Position numbers and translations under genes: made by a program. Shown here piece after piece: positions 8,234 through 17,328 of a stretch of 64,000 nucleotides of DNA. The stretch spans positions 310,001 through 374,000 of the forward strand of contig JBAXQM010000001.1 of the NCBI GenBank assembly GCA_037131735.1, read 5' to 3'. The first letter of the stretch is position 1. Every line of letters starts with the position of its first letter. The notes beneath the pieces were generated by a model. The model saw nothing but the letters and a program-made list of their open reading frames with translations. It did not search any database and had not been told where the DNA came from. Origin of the DNA: CAIUPE01 sp037131735. GTDB lineage: Bacteria; Pseudomonadota; Alphaproteobacteria; Rhizobiales; Beijerinckiaceae.

Positions 8234-9456
8234 ACGAGTTTGTGATGTCTTTTGAAGCCACGCCTTCTTCTGCCGATATTGTGATTGTCGGCGGCGCTGT
8301 GATGGGATCATCTGTCGCATATCACATTGCTAAAGACCCAGCCTTTAAGGGTCGTGTGATCGTCATTGAAAAAGATTCGACCTATCAATTCTCTGCGTCG
8401 GCTTTGTCGGCTGCATCCATTCGTCAGCAATTTTCAAGCGCGGTGAATATCGAGATTTCGCTCTACGGCATTTCGTTTTTGAGGAACATCGGTGCACATC
8501 TGTCGATTGAAGGTGAGCCCCTTTCGATTGATTTGCATGAAGGCGGTTATCTCTATCTTGAAACCACGCCCGGCGCGCCGGTGCTTACTGAAACGCATAG
8601 GCTCCAAACACAACTCGGCGCCGATATTGTTCTGTTTGATCAGGCGCAAGTGAAGGCACAATTTCCCTGGCTCGAAGTGAGCGATGTTGTTGCCGCCTCA
8701 TGGGGGCGCACGGGCGAGGGCTGGTTTGATGGTTGGGGTTTGATGCAGGCCTTTCGCAAAAAAGCGCGGCATCTTGGTGTGACTTACATTGATGGCGAAG
8801 TCATAAGTGTCGAGCGTGAGGGTGGCCATATTCAAGCCGTGCGCTTGAAAGACGGAACGCGCATTGCGTGCGGTGCGCTCGTGAATACATCCGGCGCATC
8901 GGGTGGTCGCGCGCTTGCGGGAATGGCGGGTGTCGATATTCCTGTTTACGGAAAAAAGCGTTGCGTGTTTTCGTTTCAATGCAAAGGCGATGTGACGAAT
9001 GCACCTTTGTTGATTGATACGACCGGTACATGGTGCCGCCCTGAAGGCAAACGCACAGCGGATGGTCAACAATTTATCTGTGGCGGATCACCGGGCCAAC
9101 ACGATCCTGAATCAAATGAATTCGAAGTCGATTGGTCTTTGTTCGAAGAGATCTATTGGCCCGCGCTTGCGGCGCGTGTTCCGGCTTTCGAACAGATCAA
9201 ACCCGGCCGTGCCTGGGCGGGCCATTACGACATGTGCGACCTTGATCACAACGCGATCATCGGCCGTGCGGTCGGATATAAAAACTTTTATCTCGCGAAT
9301 GGCTTTTCAGGCCACGGGTTGCAACAGAGCCCGGCAGTGGGGCGCGGTCTTGCCGAGCTTCTCGTCCACGGGCGTTACACAACGCTCGATCTTTCCGCAT
9401 TGGGTCACGCGCGTGTGATTGAACATCGCCCGCTGCTGGAAGCCAATGTGATTTGA
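8230..9456 (+). CDS. FAD-dependent oxidoreductase, DAO (glycine/D-amino acid oxidase) family
   Basis: The 408-aa DAO-fold flavoenzyme has the dinucleotide motif VGGAVMGSS near residue 20, IEKD at the end of the second strand, and a C-terminal NGFSGHGLQQSPAVG motif that contacts FAD. It resembles sarcosine oxidase beta-like and dimethylglycine-dehydrogenase-like oxidoreductases, but no specific substrate can be assigned. The GTG at 8230 overlaps the mrp stop; an ATG at 8245 is an alternative start. It converges with the PfkB kinase gene, 5 bp away. Confidence 0.85.
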   Translation: MNEFVMSFEATPSSADIVIVGGAVMGSSVAYHIAKDPAFKGRVIVIEKDSTYQFSASALSAASIRQQFSSAVNIEISLYGISFLRNIGAHLSIEGEPLSIDLHEGGYLYLETTPGAPVLTETHRLQTQLGADIVLFDQAQVKAQFPWLEVSDVVAASWGRTGEGWFDGWGLMQAFRKKARHLGVTYIDGEVISVEREGGHIQAVRLKDGTRIACGALVNTSGASGGRALAGMAGVDIPVYGKKRCVFSFQCKGDVTNAPLLIDTTGTWCRPEGKRTADGQQFICGGSPGQHDPESNEFEVDWSLFEEIYWPALAARVPAFEQIKPGRAWAGHYDMCDLDHNAIIGRAVGYKNFYLANGFSGHGLQQSPAVGRGLAELLVHGRYTTLDLSALGHARVIEHRPLLEANVI

Positions 9457-9461
9457 GCGGT

Positions 9462-10376
9462 CTACCGTTCGAGATCTTTCAAGCGCGGCGGGTTGGAACC
9501 TTTTTGCTTGCATGTAAAGGCAGCAGCGCGCACAGCGAAGGATAACCATTTGCCAATCGCGCTTTGCGTCCATGCAACAGGTGAAGCGCCGAGCGCACCA
9601 TCGCGTTCCATCGCAAAGAGCAAAGACGACATCAGACTGTCACCGGCACCAACGGTGTCACCGACTGTGATTGCGGGTGCGGGCACAATCAGATGATTGC
9701 TTACGGTGAAGGCTTCGGCACCTTTGCCGCCGCGCGTCAACACAACGAGACGCGGCCCGTGCGTGAGCCAATTGAGAATGGCCTCATGCGGCGCATGTTC
9801 GGGATAAAGCCATTCGAGATCTTCTTCACTTGCTTTCACAATATCGGCGCGTGCGACACGTGCTTCAACATCCGCGCGAGTTTTGTCGCGATCCGGTGTG
9901 ATCATGGGGCGGATATTGGGATCGTAACTTATTGTGCGTTTGCCGCGCGCAGCATCAAACGCATCGAGAACACTCTGCGCCATCGGGCCGAGAATGGCCG
10001 CAATCGATCCGGCATGAATATGCGAAAGTGCCTCAGACCATGGCAGCGGCAAAGGTGCCGGCTCGTCAAACGCTGTACCGTTTAATGTGAAGATATAACG
10101 TGGGCCGCTTTCTTTTGTGCCTTCCTCAACAAGTGCGGTGGGACTTGGCTTGTTGACGATGGCCACGCAGGATAAATCGACACCGTCGGCCTCAAGCGCT
10201 GCTTTGAAGCGTTGTCCGTCCGCATCTGTCGAGAGCGATGTGGCAAGTCCGACGCGAGCACCCAAACGCCCTAAACCAATCGCAACATTATAGGGCGAGC
10301 CACCAAGCACCGCCTCGCGCCCGTTTGGTCCGGGCACGAGGTCGATGAGTGTTTCACCGATGACAAGAAGCTTCAT
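9462..10376 (-). CDS. PfkB-family carbohydrate kinase (fructokinase / 2-keto-3-deoxygluconate kinase-like)
   Basis: The 304-aa ribokinase-family protein has the N-terminal motif GGSPYNVAIGLGRLG and the C-terminal signature DTVGAGDS, whose Asp is the catalytic base. It phosphorylates a sugar or keto-sugar acid with ATP; many relatives are annotated as fructokinase. It lies 10 bp downstream of an aldehyde dehydrogenase gene and in the same operon as a FAH-family dehydratase, so a keto-deoxy sugar acid is as likely a substrate as fructose. The ATG at 10376 follows an adjacent in-frame GTG. Confidence 0.82.
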   Translation of the reverse strand: MKLLVIGETLIDLVPGPNGREAVLGGSPYNVAIGLGRLGARVGLATSLSTDADGQRFKAALEADGVDLSCVAIVNKPSPTALVEEGTKESGPRYIFTLNGTAFDEPAPLPLPWSEALSHIHAGSIAAILGPMAQSVLDAFDAARGKRTISYDPNIRPMITPDRDKTRADVEARVARADIVKASEEDLEWLYPEHAPHEAILNWLTHGPRLVVLTRGGKGAEAFTVSNHLIVPAPAITVGDTVGAGDSLMSSLLFAMERDGALGASPVAWTQSAIGKWLSFAVRAAAFTCKQKGSNPPRLKDLER

Positions 10377-10385
10377 CACGGTCGA

Positions 10386-11834
10386 TTAGCCTGCGAAAGT
10401 GTAAGCCGTCTTGACGGTAGTGTAGAATTCTTTTGCGTAAGAGCCCTGTTCGCGCGCGCCGTAGCTTGAACCTTTGCGGCCACCGAAGGGCACATGGTAA
10501 TCAACACCTGCCGTTGGCAGATTGACCATCACCATGCCCGCTTCCGAATTGCGCTTGAAATGCGTCGAATACTTCAGGCTCGATGTGCAGATGCCGGCCG
10601 ATAGACCGAATTCCGTATCGTTGGAAATTGCCAAAGCGTCTTCGTAATTTTTAGCGCGAATGACAACACCCACCGGCCCGAAGATTTCTTCACGGGCGAC
10701 ACGCATGGTGTTCGCAACATTGGTGAAGAGCGCCGGCTGCATATAGAAGCCCGGTGTTTCGCGATTCAGCAATTCGCCGCCCCAATGAAGCGTTGCGCCT
10801 TCATTCTTGCCGATATCGACATAAGAAAGATCCTGATCGAGCTGGCTTTGATCCACAACCGGACCAATATGCGTGCCCGCTTTCAAGGCGTTATCAACAA
10901 CGAGACCTTGCATGCGTTCCGTGAGCGCTTTGACGAAGGCATCGTGAATGCCTTCAGTGACAATCAAGCGCGACGAGGCGGTGCAGCGTTGGCCGGTTGA
11001 GAAGAATGCGCCATTCACCGCGCATTCCACCGCTGTTTTCAAATCGGCATCATCAAGCACAACAAGCGGATTCTTGCCGCCCATTTCGAGCTGGATTTTT
11101 TTCATGGGTGTTGAAGCAACAGCCGCACTTGCAACCTTGCGGCCTGTGCCGACCGAACCGGTAAAAGTGATCGCGCTTACATCCTTGTGATCAAGAATTG
11201 TCTGGCCCACTTCCGAGCCGCGACCCATCACAAGATTCAAAACGCCTTTCGGCAATCCGGCGCGATGAAGAATATCGACAAGCGCCCAGGCCGAACCCGG
11301 CACGAGATCAGCAGGTTTGAAGACAACCGTATTGCCATGCGTGAGCGCGGGCGCGATTTTCCAAGCCGGGATCGCGATCGGGAAATTCCACGGCGTGATC
11401 ATGCCGACCACACCCACCGCTTCACGCGTGACATCGACGCCAACACCTGGACGCACGCTCGGCACAATTTCACCCGTCAAGCGCAAGGCTTCACCGGCGA
11501 AGAATGCGAAAATCTGTCCTGCGCGCGTTGCTTCGCCAATCCCTTCGGGAAGCGTCTTGCCTTCTTCACGCGAGAGCAATTTGCCGAGCTCATCCTTGCG
11601 CGCCAGAATTTCGTCCGATGCTTTTTTCAAAATCTCGTAACGCTCTTGCGGCGTCGTGCGCGACCATGCGGGGAAGGCGGCCTTTGCCGCAGCGATCGCG
11701 TCTTCGGCCTGCGCCTTTGACGCGCGGGCATAGTCGCCCACAACATCATTCGTGTCAGATGGATTGATATTTTTTGAAACAGTAGCGCCCGCGACCCATT
11801 CGCCCGCGATGAGATTTTTGAAGTGTTCGGTCAT
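10386..11834 (-). CDS. Aldehyde dehydrogenase, probable alpha-ketoglutarate semialdehyde dehydrogenase
   Basis: The 482-aa NAD(P)-dependent aldehyde dehydrogenase has TPWNFPIAIP in the cofactor fold, the general-base Glu in LEMGGKNP, and the nucleophilic Cys in GQRCTASSR. The start at 11834 (MTEHFKNLIAGEW) matches the conserved family N terminus; upstream residues are not protein-like. Its neighbours are a FAH-family dehydratase and a UxaA-family dehydratase. In non-phosphorylative pentose and hexuronate routes those produce alpha-ketoglutarate semialdehyde, which this enzyme would oxidise to alpha-ketoglutarate. The specific substrate is inferred from context. Confidence 0.85.
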   Translation of the reverse strand: MTEHFKNLIAGEWVAGATVSKNINPSDTNDVVGDYARASKAQAEDAIAAAKAAFPAWSRTTPQERYEILKKASDEILARKDELGKLLSREEGKTLPEGIGEATRAGQIFAFFAGEALRLTGEIVPSVRPGVGVDVTREAVGVVGMITPWNFPIAIPAWKIAPALTHGNTVVFKPADLVPGSAWALVDILHRAGLPKGVLNLVMGRGSEVGQTILDHKDVSAITFTGSVGTGRKVASAAVASTPMKKIQLEMGGKNPLVVLDDADLKTAVECAVNGAFFSTGQRCTASSRLIVTEGIHDAFVKALTERMQGLVVDNALKAGTHIGPVVDQSQLDQDLSYVDIGKNEGATLHWGGELLNRETPGFYMQPALFTNVANTMRVAREEIFGPVGVVIRAKNYEDALAISNDTEFGLSAGICTSSLKYSTHFKRNSEAGMVMVNLPTAGVDYHVPFGGRKGSSYGAREQGSYAKEFYTTVKTAYTFAG

Positions 11835-11905
11835 GACACAGAGGTCCTTTGGCCAGAGGAAAAAGAAGTTGGCGGTTCGATAGCAGATTTCACACGACTG
11901 AACAG

Positions 11906-13084
11906 CTAGATCAGCCCGCGTTTTGCGAGATTGTGCATCAAATGCGAGGCACCGAAGGTCCAGGGTTCGCAATCCGCTGTCGAGCGCATGCGATTCACAA
12001 TCGAGCCCAGTTTCGGAGACGACACGGTGACAATATCGCCGGTCTTGTGTGTAAAGCCCTTGCCCGGTGCGTCACGATCTTTGATTGGGGCATACATGGT
12101 GCCGGTATAGAGCACTGCGCCATCCGGATATTGATGATGTTTGTTGAGCATCTGGCCCGCTAGATCGGCAAGATCGCGGCTGATCTTTGTGAGCGATGAT
12201 GAGCCTTCGAGCGAAAATCCTTCCGGTCCGTCTACGCGCACGGTGACTACGGCTTGGCGCAAATCATCTAGCGAGAAGCTTTGATCAAAGAAGCGAATAA
12301 AGGGACCTGTGACGGCGGAGGCGTTGTTGTCCTTCGCTTTGCCCAAAAGCAGCGCCGAGCGGCCTTCGACATCGCGTAGATTGACATCGTTACCGAGCAT
12401 CCCGCCGATGATTTTTCCGGTTGAGGCCACAACAATCACCACTTCGGGTTCCGGATTCGACCAATTCGAAATCGGATGAACACCGGCATCCGCCCCCGTG
12501 CCGACCGCTGCCATCGACGGGGCCTTGGTGAAAATTTCAGCATCGGGGCCAATGCCCACCTCGAGATATTGGCTCCAGGCTCCTTGAGCGACGAGTACCT
12601 CTTTCAATTTCATCGCCTCGGGCGATCCCGCGCGCAATTTTGAAAGATCATCGCCGATCAGCGCGGTGATTTCTGTCCGAAGCTTTGCTGCGGCCTGATA
12701 ATCACCGCGCGCTTTTTCCTCGATGACGCGCTCGAGCATGGATACGGCAAAGGTCACGCCGGCCGCTTTGATGGCCTGCAGATCATTGGGGGCGATCAGC
12801 CAAGGCTTTGAGGTATCGCGGCGATCGGGGGGTGTATTGGCCAAAAGCGTCTCGAGCGGGCCCAGCTGTTCGCCATGGGCGGCACGCAGAGCGGCAGCGG
12901 GGTCGGGGGCTTCGCAGAGATCGCGCATGGTCGGATAATGCGCGGAGATATCGATGACGCCCTCCGGACGGATGGCAACGACTGACGGACCTTCCATATT
13001 CGGCCGCCAAACGCGCCCTGCAAGCGCACCGGCATAACCATCGTCTGGCAAGGTCGTGGCGGCTGAAAGTGTGATGGCGGTCAT
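11906..13084 (-). CDS. Fumarylacetoacetase-family protein, probable 2-keto-3-deoxy sugar-acid dehydratase (XylX/AraD1-like)
   Basis: The 392-aa protein has the FAH-fold core in its C-terminal half. The segments NPEPEVVIVV, GNDVNLRDVEGRS and KDNNASAVTGPF hold the acidic metal ligands and substrate loop. Members of this long form, such as Caulobacter XylX, dehydrate 2-keto-3-deoxy-pentonates to alpha-ketoglutarate semialdehyde. The start at 13084 has GGGGAG upstream. It precedes the aldehyde dehydrogenase on the same strand and diverges from the UxaA-type dehydratase, which fits a sugar-acid pathway. The exact sugar acid is unknown. Confidence 0.82.
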   Translation of the reverse strand: MTAITLSAATTLPDDGYAGALAGRVWRPNMEGPSVVAIRPEGVIDISAHYPTMRDLCEAPDPAAALRAAHGEQLGPLETLLANTPPDRRDTSKPWLIAPNDLQAIKAAGVTFAVSMLERVIEEKARGDYQAAAKLRTEITALIGDDLSKLRAGSPEAMKLKEVLVAQGAWSQYLEVGIGPDAEIFTKAPSMAAVGTGADAGVHPISNWSNPEPEVVIVVASTGKIIGGMLGNDVNLRDVEGRSALLLGKAKDNNASAVTGPFIRFFDQSFSLDDLRQAVVTVRVDGPEGFSLEGSSSLTKISRDLADLAGQMLNKHHQYPDGAVLYTGTMYAPIKDRDAPGKGFTHKTGDIVTVSSPKLGSIVNRMRSTADCEPWTFGASHLMHNLAKRGLI

Positions 13085-13295
13085 GGCTGAAAGCTCCCCA
13101 AGCGGCTTGTTCTTTTGAGACGAACCATTGCGGTGTTTCGGCCTTGATGCAAGCGGGGAGCATCGGCTTTCACGCACAGGGTCTATGCAAGGGCATGGGT
13201 CACAGCCTCCTTGCGAAATGCGCGTCATTCGATCACGATGCCGTTCGGCCCTTGTTAAACAAGATCAAACCGGCCGCAGTCTTTCGGAGAAAACC

Positions 13296-14828
13296 ATGAA
13301 CGCCCCTGTTGCCCAACCACCCCGTTCCGTACGTTTGAACGCCGCCGACAATGTCGCTGTCGCGGTTGATCCGATTGAGCCGGGTTCAGTCATTCATGGC
13401 GCGACCGCGAAAGTGCGTATTCCGCGCGGACACAAAATGGCGCTCGCCGCTCTTGCGGATGGTCAACCGATTATGAAATTCGGCCAGATCATCGGTTTTG
13501 CGCAAGGGGCTATTCAGCCGGGCGATTGGGTGCATGAGCACAATGTCGTGATGCATGCGTTTGAACGCGATTACCGCTTTGCTGAGGATGCAAAAAAGGA
13601 AGAAATTCTTCCCCCCAATTTGCAGGCGACCTTTGAAGGCTTTCGTCGCGCCAATGGTCAAGTGGGCACACGCAATTACATTGCGATTCTCACATCGGTG
13701 AATTGCTCGGCCTCTGTGGCGCGTTTCATTGCGGAAGATCTCAATCGTTCGGGATTGCTTGATCAATATCCGAACATCGATGGCATCATTCCGCTTGTGC
13801 AAGGCGGCGGATGCGCGATCGATGTGAAGGGCGAAGGCTATGATGTGTTAAAGCGCACGCAATGGGGTTATGCAACCAATCCCAATGTAGCGGGTGTGTT
13901 GATGGTTGGCCTCGGTTGCGAAGGCTTCCAAATCGGGCGTTGGAAAGAAGCCTACAATATTGTTGAAAGTGACACATTCCGCACGATGACGATTCAAGAA
14001 ACGGGCGGAACGAAGAAAACCGTTGCGGCCGGTGTTGATGCGGTGAAAACCATGTTGCCAATTGCTAACAAAGTACGGCGTGAGACGGTGCCTGCTTCCG
14101 AATTGATGCTGGCTCTGCAATGCGGCGGATCAGACGGCTATTCAGGAATCACTGCAAACCCTGCACTTGGTGCAGCGGTCGATGAACTTGTGCGTCATGG
14201 CGGCACGGCGATTCTTTCAGAGACGCCGGAAATTTATGGCGCAGAACATTTGCTCACACGACGCGCATCAAATCGTGCAGTGGGCGAGAAGCTCGTTGAG
14301 CGTATCAAATGGTGGGAAGACTATACATCGCGCAATAAGATGGAGATGAACAACAATCCATCTCCAGGCAACAAGCTTGGCGGATTGACGACCATTCTTG
14401 AAAAGTCATTGGGTGCAGCAGCGAAGGGCGGCACAACAACCATGACCGGTGTTTATGAATATGCCGAAAAGGTTGATACCAAAGGCTTTGTGTTCATGGA
14501 TACGCCCGGCTATGATCCGGTTTCGGCAACGGGCCAAGTTGCGGGTGGCGCAAACATCTTGTGCTTCACGACCGGTCGTGGATCAGCATATGGCTGTAAG
14601 CCCACGCCTTCAATCAAGCTTGCGACAAACAGTGAAATCTATCGCAAGATGACCGATGATATGGACATCAATTGCGGTGATATTCTTGATGGTGTGTCGA
14701 TTGAAGACAAGGGCAAAGAGATCTTTGCGAAAGTGCTCGAAGTTGCTTCCGGCACGCGTTCGAAATCGGAAGAGCTCGGTTATGGCGATGCCGAATTCGT
14801 ACCTTGGACCATCGGTGCAACGATGTGA
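13296..14828 (+). CDS. UxaA-family sugar-acid dehydratase (altronate/galactarate dehydratase-like)
   Basis: The 510-aa protein combines an N-terminal SAF domain (about residues 25-95, with PRGHKMALAAL and GDWVHEHNV) and the UxaA/GarD catalytic domain with RRANGQVGTRNY, CGGSDGYSGITANPA and GRGSAYGCKPTPSIK. These iron-dependent enzymes dehydrate sugar acids such as altronate, galactarate or related aldonates to 2-keto-3-deoxy acids. The ATG at 13296 has TCGGAG upstream; the open frame before it is not protein-like. It is divergent from the FAH-dehydratase operon across a 211-bp shared promoter region. Confidence 0.88.
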   Translation: MNAPVAQPPRSVRLNAADNVAVAVDPIEPGSVIHGATAKVRIPRGHKMALAALADGQPIMKFGQIIGFAQGAIQPGDWVHEHNVVMHAFERDYRFAEDAKKEEILPPNLQATFEGFRRANGQVGTRNYIAILTSVNCSASVARFIAEDLNRSGLLDQYPNIDGIIPLVQGGGCAIDVKGEGYDVLKRTQWGYATNPNVAGVLMVGLGCEGFQIGRWKEAYNIVESDTFRTMTIQETGGTKKTVAAGVDAVKTMLPIANKVRRETVPASELMLALQCGGSDGYSGITANPALGAAVDELVRHGGTAILSETPEIYGAEHLLTRRASNRAVGEKLVERIKWWEDYTSRNKMEMNNNPSPGNKLGGLTTILEKSLGAAAKGGTTTMTGVYEYAEKVDTKGFVFMDTPGYDPVSATGQVAGGANILCFTTGRGSAYGCKPTPSIKLATNSEIYRKMTDDMDINCGDILDGVSIEDKGKEIFAKVLEVASGTRSKSEELGYGDAEFVPWTIGATM

Positions 14829-14843
14829 GAAGTTATATATCTC

Positions 14844-14893
14844 AAAGCATTATGTTTCGATGAAACGGTGTCCACTTCATCGCAAAATGCTTT
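14844..14893. repeat. REP-like palindromic element
   Basis: The outer arms AAAGCATT (14844-14851) and AATGCTTT (14886-14893), and the inner arms CGATGAA and TTCATCG, form a two-part hairpin with a GTGTCCA-containing loop. Palindromes with this layout are common between genes in alphaproteobacteria. It sits between the convergent UxaA-family and DUF1345 genes and overlaps the DUF1345 stop codon. Confidence 0.65.
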
Positions 14894-15557
14894 AACCTAT
14901 CAATCCGGCAGTCGTATTGATCATCAATGCAAGGATGGCGGAATTGAAAGCGAAGGCCGTCACGCAATGAACGAGCGTGACGCGCCGCATCGCAGGAGAG
15001 AGTGTCGAGACATCTGCTGTCTGTGCTGCGCACGCAATGACGAACGCGTAATAGAGAAAATCGCGATAGTCAGGTTCACGGTCGCCCGGAAATAAAAGTC
15101 CGCCATGCTCGCCTTTGGCATTGGTGCGATAAAAAAGATTCGCATAGTGCAGCGCGAAAATCATATGGGTGAAGACCCACGAGAGCGCGACTGTTGTTGC
15201 GGTAAAAATGAATGTCGGCAAGAAAGTCTGACCAGCCGCTTTGCTCGCGCCAAGCTCGGAAATGATCGCAAAAAAACTGGCGATGGCACCAATCATTGTC
15301 ACCATCAAAATAATCCAATCGCCTTCATCGTAAAGAGCAGCGCGATGACGACAATAAGACACATCGGAGCGGATCATTAAATATCCGGTTGTAACGACAT
15401 AGGATAAAGTGAGCGTATCCCAACCGAGAACCATGCGTGTGAGAAGGCGCAAGGACTCCGGCAAGAGTGCGATGATGATTAATCCAAAGCCGATGCTAAT
15501 AAATAGACGCGCATGTCCAACAATTAATCGCGGGAAAGCTGATTGGTGACTACTCAT
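14892..15557 (-). CDS. DUF1345 family membrane protein
   Basis: The 221-aa inner-membrane protein has about five hydrophobic segments, for example FISIGFGLIIIALLP, ILMVTMIGAIASFFAI and VTAFAFNSAILALMI. The segment HYANLFYR...PDYRDFLYYAFVIACAAQTADVS carries the conserved DUF1345 pattern. The function is unknown. It starts 5 bp after the ispA stop and is probably cotranscribed with it. The stop lies inside a REP-like palindrome. Confidence 0.85.
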   Translation of the reverse strand: MSSHQSAFPRLIVGHARLFISIGFGLIIIALLPESLRLLTRMVLGWDTLTLSYVVTTGYLMIRSDVSYCRHRAALYDEGDWIILMVTMIGAIASFFAIISELGASKAAGQTFLPTFIFTATTVALSWVFTHMIFALHYANLFYRTNAKGEHGGLLFPGDREPDYRDFLYYAFVIACAAQTADVSTLSPAMRRVTLVHCVTAFAFNSAILALMINTTAGLIG

Positions 15558-15561
15558 TGCC

Positions 15562-16500
15562 TTAATGTCCCCGGCTTACAATGAAACGCGCCGTCGTACG
15601 CAAAATATCGGCCTCTGCCCCAAAGGACGAAAGCGCTTCAAGTGCCGTGCGTGCGAGACGATCGCGTTCCGCTTTCGCTGCATCAAGCCCCAAACGTTGA
15701 ACAAGGGTGCCCTTGCCGCGCTCGGCATCTTTGCCTGCTTCTTTGCCGAGTGTTGCGGTATCGGCTTCAACGTCAAGAATATCATCGGCAATTTGAAAGG
15801 CCGCACCGACGGCTCGTCCATAGGCCGCAAGCGCTGTGCGTTTCGCTTGGTCGGCTTGGCCAAGAATTCCACCCGCTTCGACGGCGTAGAGAAGCAGAGC
15901 GCCCGTCTTCATCGCTTGCAATTGACGAATGTCAGTTTCGGAGAGCGTGAGCGGTTTGCGATCTGTTTCATAACGCCCCTCGGCTTCGAGATCGAGCGCT
16001 TGCCCGCCCGCCATGCCACCCAAGCCGGACGCCCGCGCAAGGCCGATGACGAGTTCGAGCCGGACTGTCGGATCGGTATGAATTTCCGGTCGGCTCATGA
16101 CATCGAAGGCGAGGGTTAAAAGCGAGTCCCCGGCCAAGATCGCCATCGCATCATCATAGACTTTGTGAACGGTCGGCCGCCCACGGCGTAAATCATCGTC
16201 ATCCATAGCGGGCAGATCATCATGGACGAGCGAGTAGCAATGAACGAGTTCGAGCGCCGCTCCGGCGAGAAGGGCGGCCTCCGGTGAGGCGCCGCAAAGC
16301 CGCGCGCTCTCTACGAGAAGAAAGGGGCGTAACCGCTTACCGCCACCCAGCGCGCCATGCCGCATGGCCGCCAAGAGGCGGGCAGGACGCGTTGTTTCGC
16401 CCTTCAGTGCGGTCGTGTCGAGAAGGCGGTCGAGCAGCGCCTCTATCGCTTCTCCCGTCTCTTGAAGCCCTTTTTGAAAAAGATCGGCCGCACCCACCAT
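15562..16500 (-). CDS. ispA: Farnesyl diphosphate synthase (short-chain polyprenyl synthetase)
   Basis: The 312-aa enzyme carries the first aspartate-rich motif DDLPAMD (residues 94-100), followed by the RRGRPT arginines. It also has GQALDLEAEG and the second aspartate motif DDILD near residue 237. It condenses DMAPP/GPP with isopentenyl diphosphate to farnesyl diphosphate, the precursor for ubiquinone tails, undecaprenyl carrier and hopanoids. The small residues before the first motif fit a C15 producer. The ATG at 16500 has GAGGT about 10 bp upstream. Confidence 0.92.
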   Translation of the reverse strand: MVGAADLFQKGLQETGEAIEALLDRLLDTTALKGETTRPARLLAAMRHGALGGGKRLRPFLLVESARLCGASPEAALLAGAALELVHCYSLVHDDLPAMDDDDLRRGRPTVHKVYDDAMAILAGDSLLTLAFDVMSRPEIHTDPTVRLELVIGLARASGLGGMAGGQALDLEAEGRYETDRKPLTLSETDIRQLQAMKTGALLLYAVEAGGILGQADQAKRTALAAYGRAVGAAFQIADDILDVEADTATLGKEAGKDAERGKGTLVQRLGLDAAKAERDRLARTALEALSSFGAEADILRTTARFIVSRGH

Positions 16501-16713
16501 TGGATTTTACCTCAATTTTCCTTGTTCTTTCCTTTTCGGCTTGCCTGATGGGGGGTTCAGGGTCAAGCAGGAGTAAGTTCGGGCAGAATTTTTCGAAATG
16601 AAAGCACCCTTCAGTCTAGCCAGGTCGTGAGCTTCTCTGTATAAGCCCGGCTTCCGAATTCATTCCGGCATGGTCTGACCGTGCCCTTCAGCCGATCCGA
16701 CACGGAGTTTCCG

Positions 16714-16899
16714 ATGGCCGTTCCTAAACGAAAAACTTCCCCCTCGAAGCGTGGCATGCGCCGCTCCGCTGATGCGCTTGCTGCTCCGACCTATGTCGAA
16801 GACAAGGACTCGGGCGAATTGCGTCGTCCTCATCATGTCGATCTCAAGACCGGCATGTATAAGGGTCGTCAGATTTTGAAGGCGAAGAAAGAAGCCTGA
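16714..16899 (+). CDS. rpmF: 50S ribosomal protein L32
   Basis: The 61-aa basic ribosomal protein starts AVPKRKTSPSKRGMRRSADAL and ends RQILKAKKEA, as in alphaproteobacterial L32. The C-terminal zinc cysteines found in some L32 forms are absent, which is usual in this group. The ATG at 16714 follows GGAG. It is divergent from ispA, and a strong terminator lies about 80 bp downstream. Confidence 0.96.
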   Translation: MAVPKRKTSPSKRGMRRSADALAAPTYVEDKDSGELRRPHHVDLKTGMYKGRQILKAKKEA

Positions 16900-16901
16900 A
16901 A

Positions 16902-17138
16902 TCAGGCTGCGTGATTGATCGAGTCCGCCCGGAATGACGTGCGGACCGCAAGATCCGACTCCATCACTGAAGAATAAGCGGCGGCGCCTTGATCGGGCGC
17001 CGTTTTGTTTTTGTGGTCAACACCGCGCACGCCTGAGCCAGCGATCAACTGCACGAGAAAGCGCGCGTCAGGCTTTGCCGCGAGAAGCGCGGCATGCTTG
17101 ATACGTTTCTGCTCATTTGGCGACCGAGGGACGCTCAT
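16902..17138 (-). CDS. Possible small hypothetical protein
   Basis: A 78-aa frame begins MSVPRSPNEQKRIKHAALL with a weak GGA upstream. The first 40 residues look protein-like (charged, then hydrophobic). The frame runs straight through the GC-rich terminator stem of rpmF, which argues against it. No family is recognised. It is listed only because the rest of this 427-bp stretch between rpmF and phaR holds no gene. Confidence 0.25.
   Translation of the reverse strand: MSVPRSPNEQKRIKHAALLAAKPDARFLVQLIAGSGVRGVDHKNKTAPDQGAAAYSSVMESDLAVRTSFRADSINHAA
16982..17012 (+). terminator. Rho-independent terminator downstream of rpmF
   Basis: The perfect 7-bp stem CGGCGCC (16982-16988) and GGCGCCG (16996-17002) is followed by TTTTGTTTTT. 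The orientation and position fit the end of the rpmF transcript. Confidence 0.85.
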
Positions 17139-17302
17139 AGCACATTCCAGAAATGAAACGGGTGACGAAAAACAATTAGTGCGATCAAGGCTACTAAGCT
17201 CACCACGGACAATGCAAATAAGGCCCACGCGCCCGTTTGAGACGGGGGCTGATAGCACAGCAGTCCTTAATTGTTAATAGTAAATTAATCTAATAATTAG
17301 AT

Positions 17303-17328
17303 GACCTAACGTAATATTACGTTAGGTC
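17303..17328. repeat. Perfect 26-bp palindrome at the phaR stop codon
   Basis: The half-site GACCTAACGTAAT (17303-17315) is followed at once by its exact reverse complement. It overlaps the phaR stop codon (17327-17329). An A/T-rich imperfect palindrome (ATCTAATAATTAGAT, about 17288-17302) abuts it. It may act as a terminator for phaR or as a protein-binding site; there is no long T run. Confidence 0.7.

Noticed and set aside
16902..17258. Full 118-residue version of the minus-strand frame between rpmF and phaR
   Set aside because: The first 40 residues are not protein-like and lack a ribosome site; only the shorter 78-residue form is kept, at low confidence.
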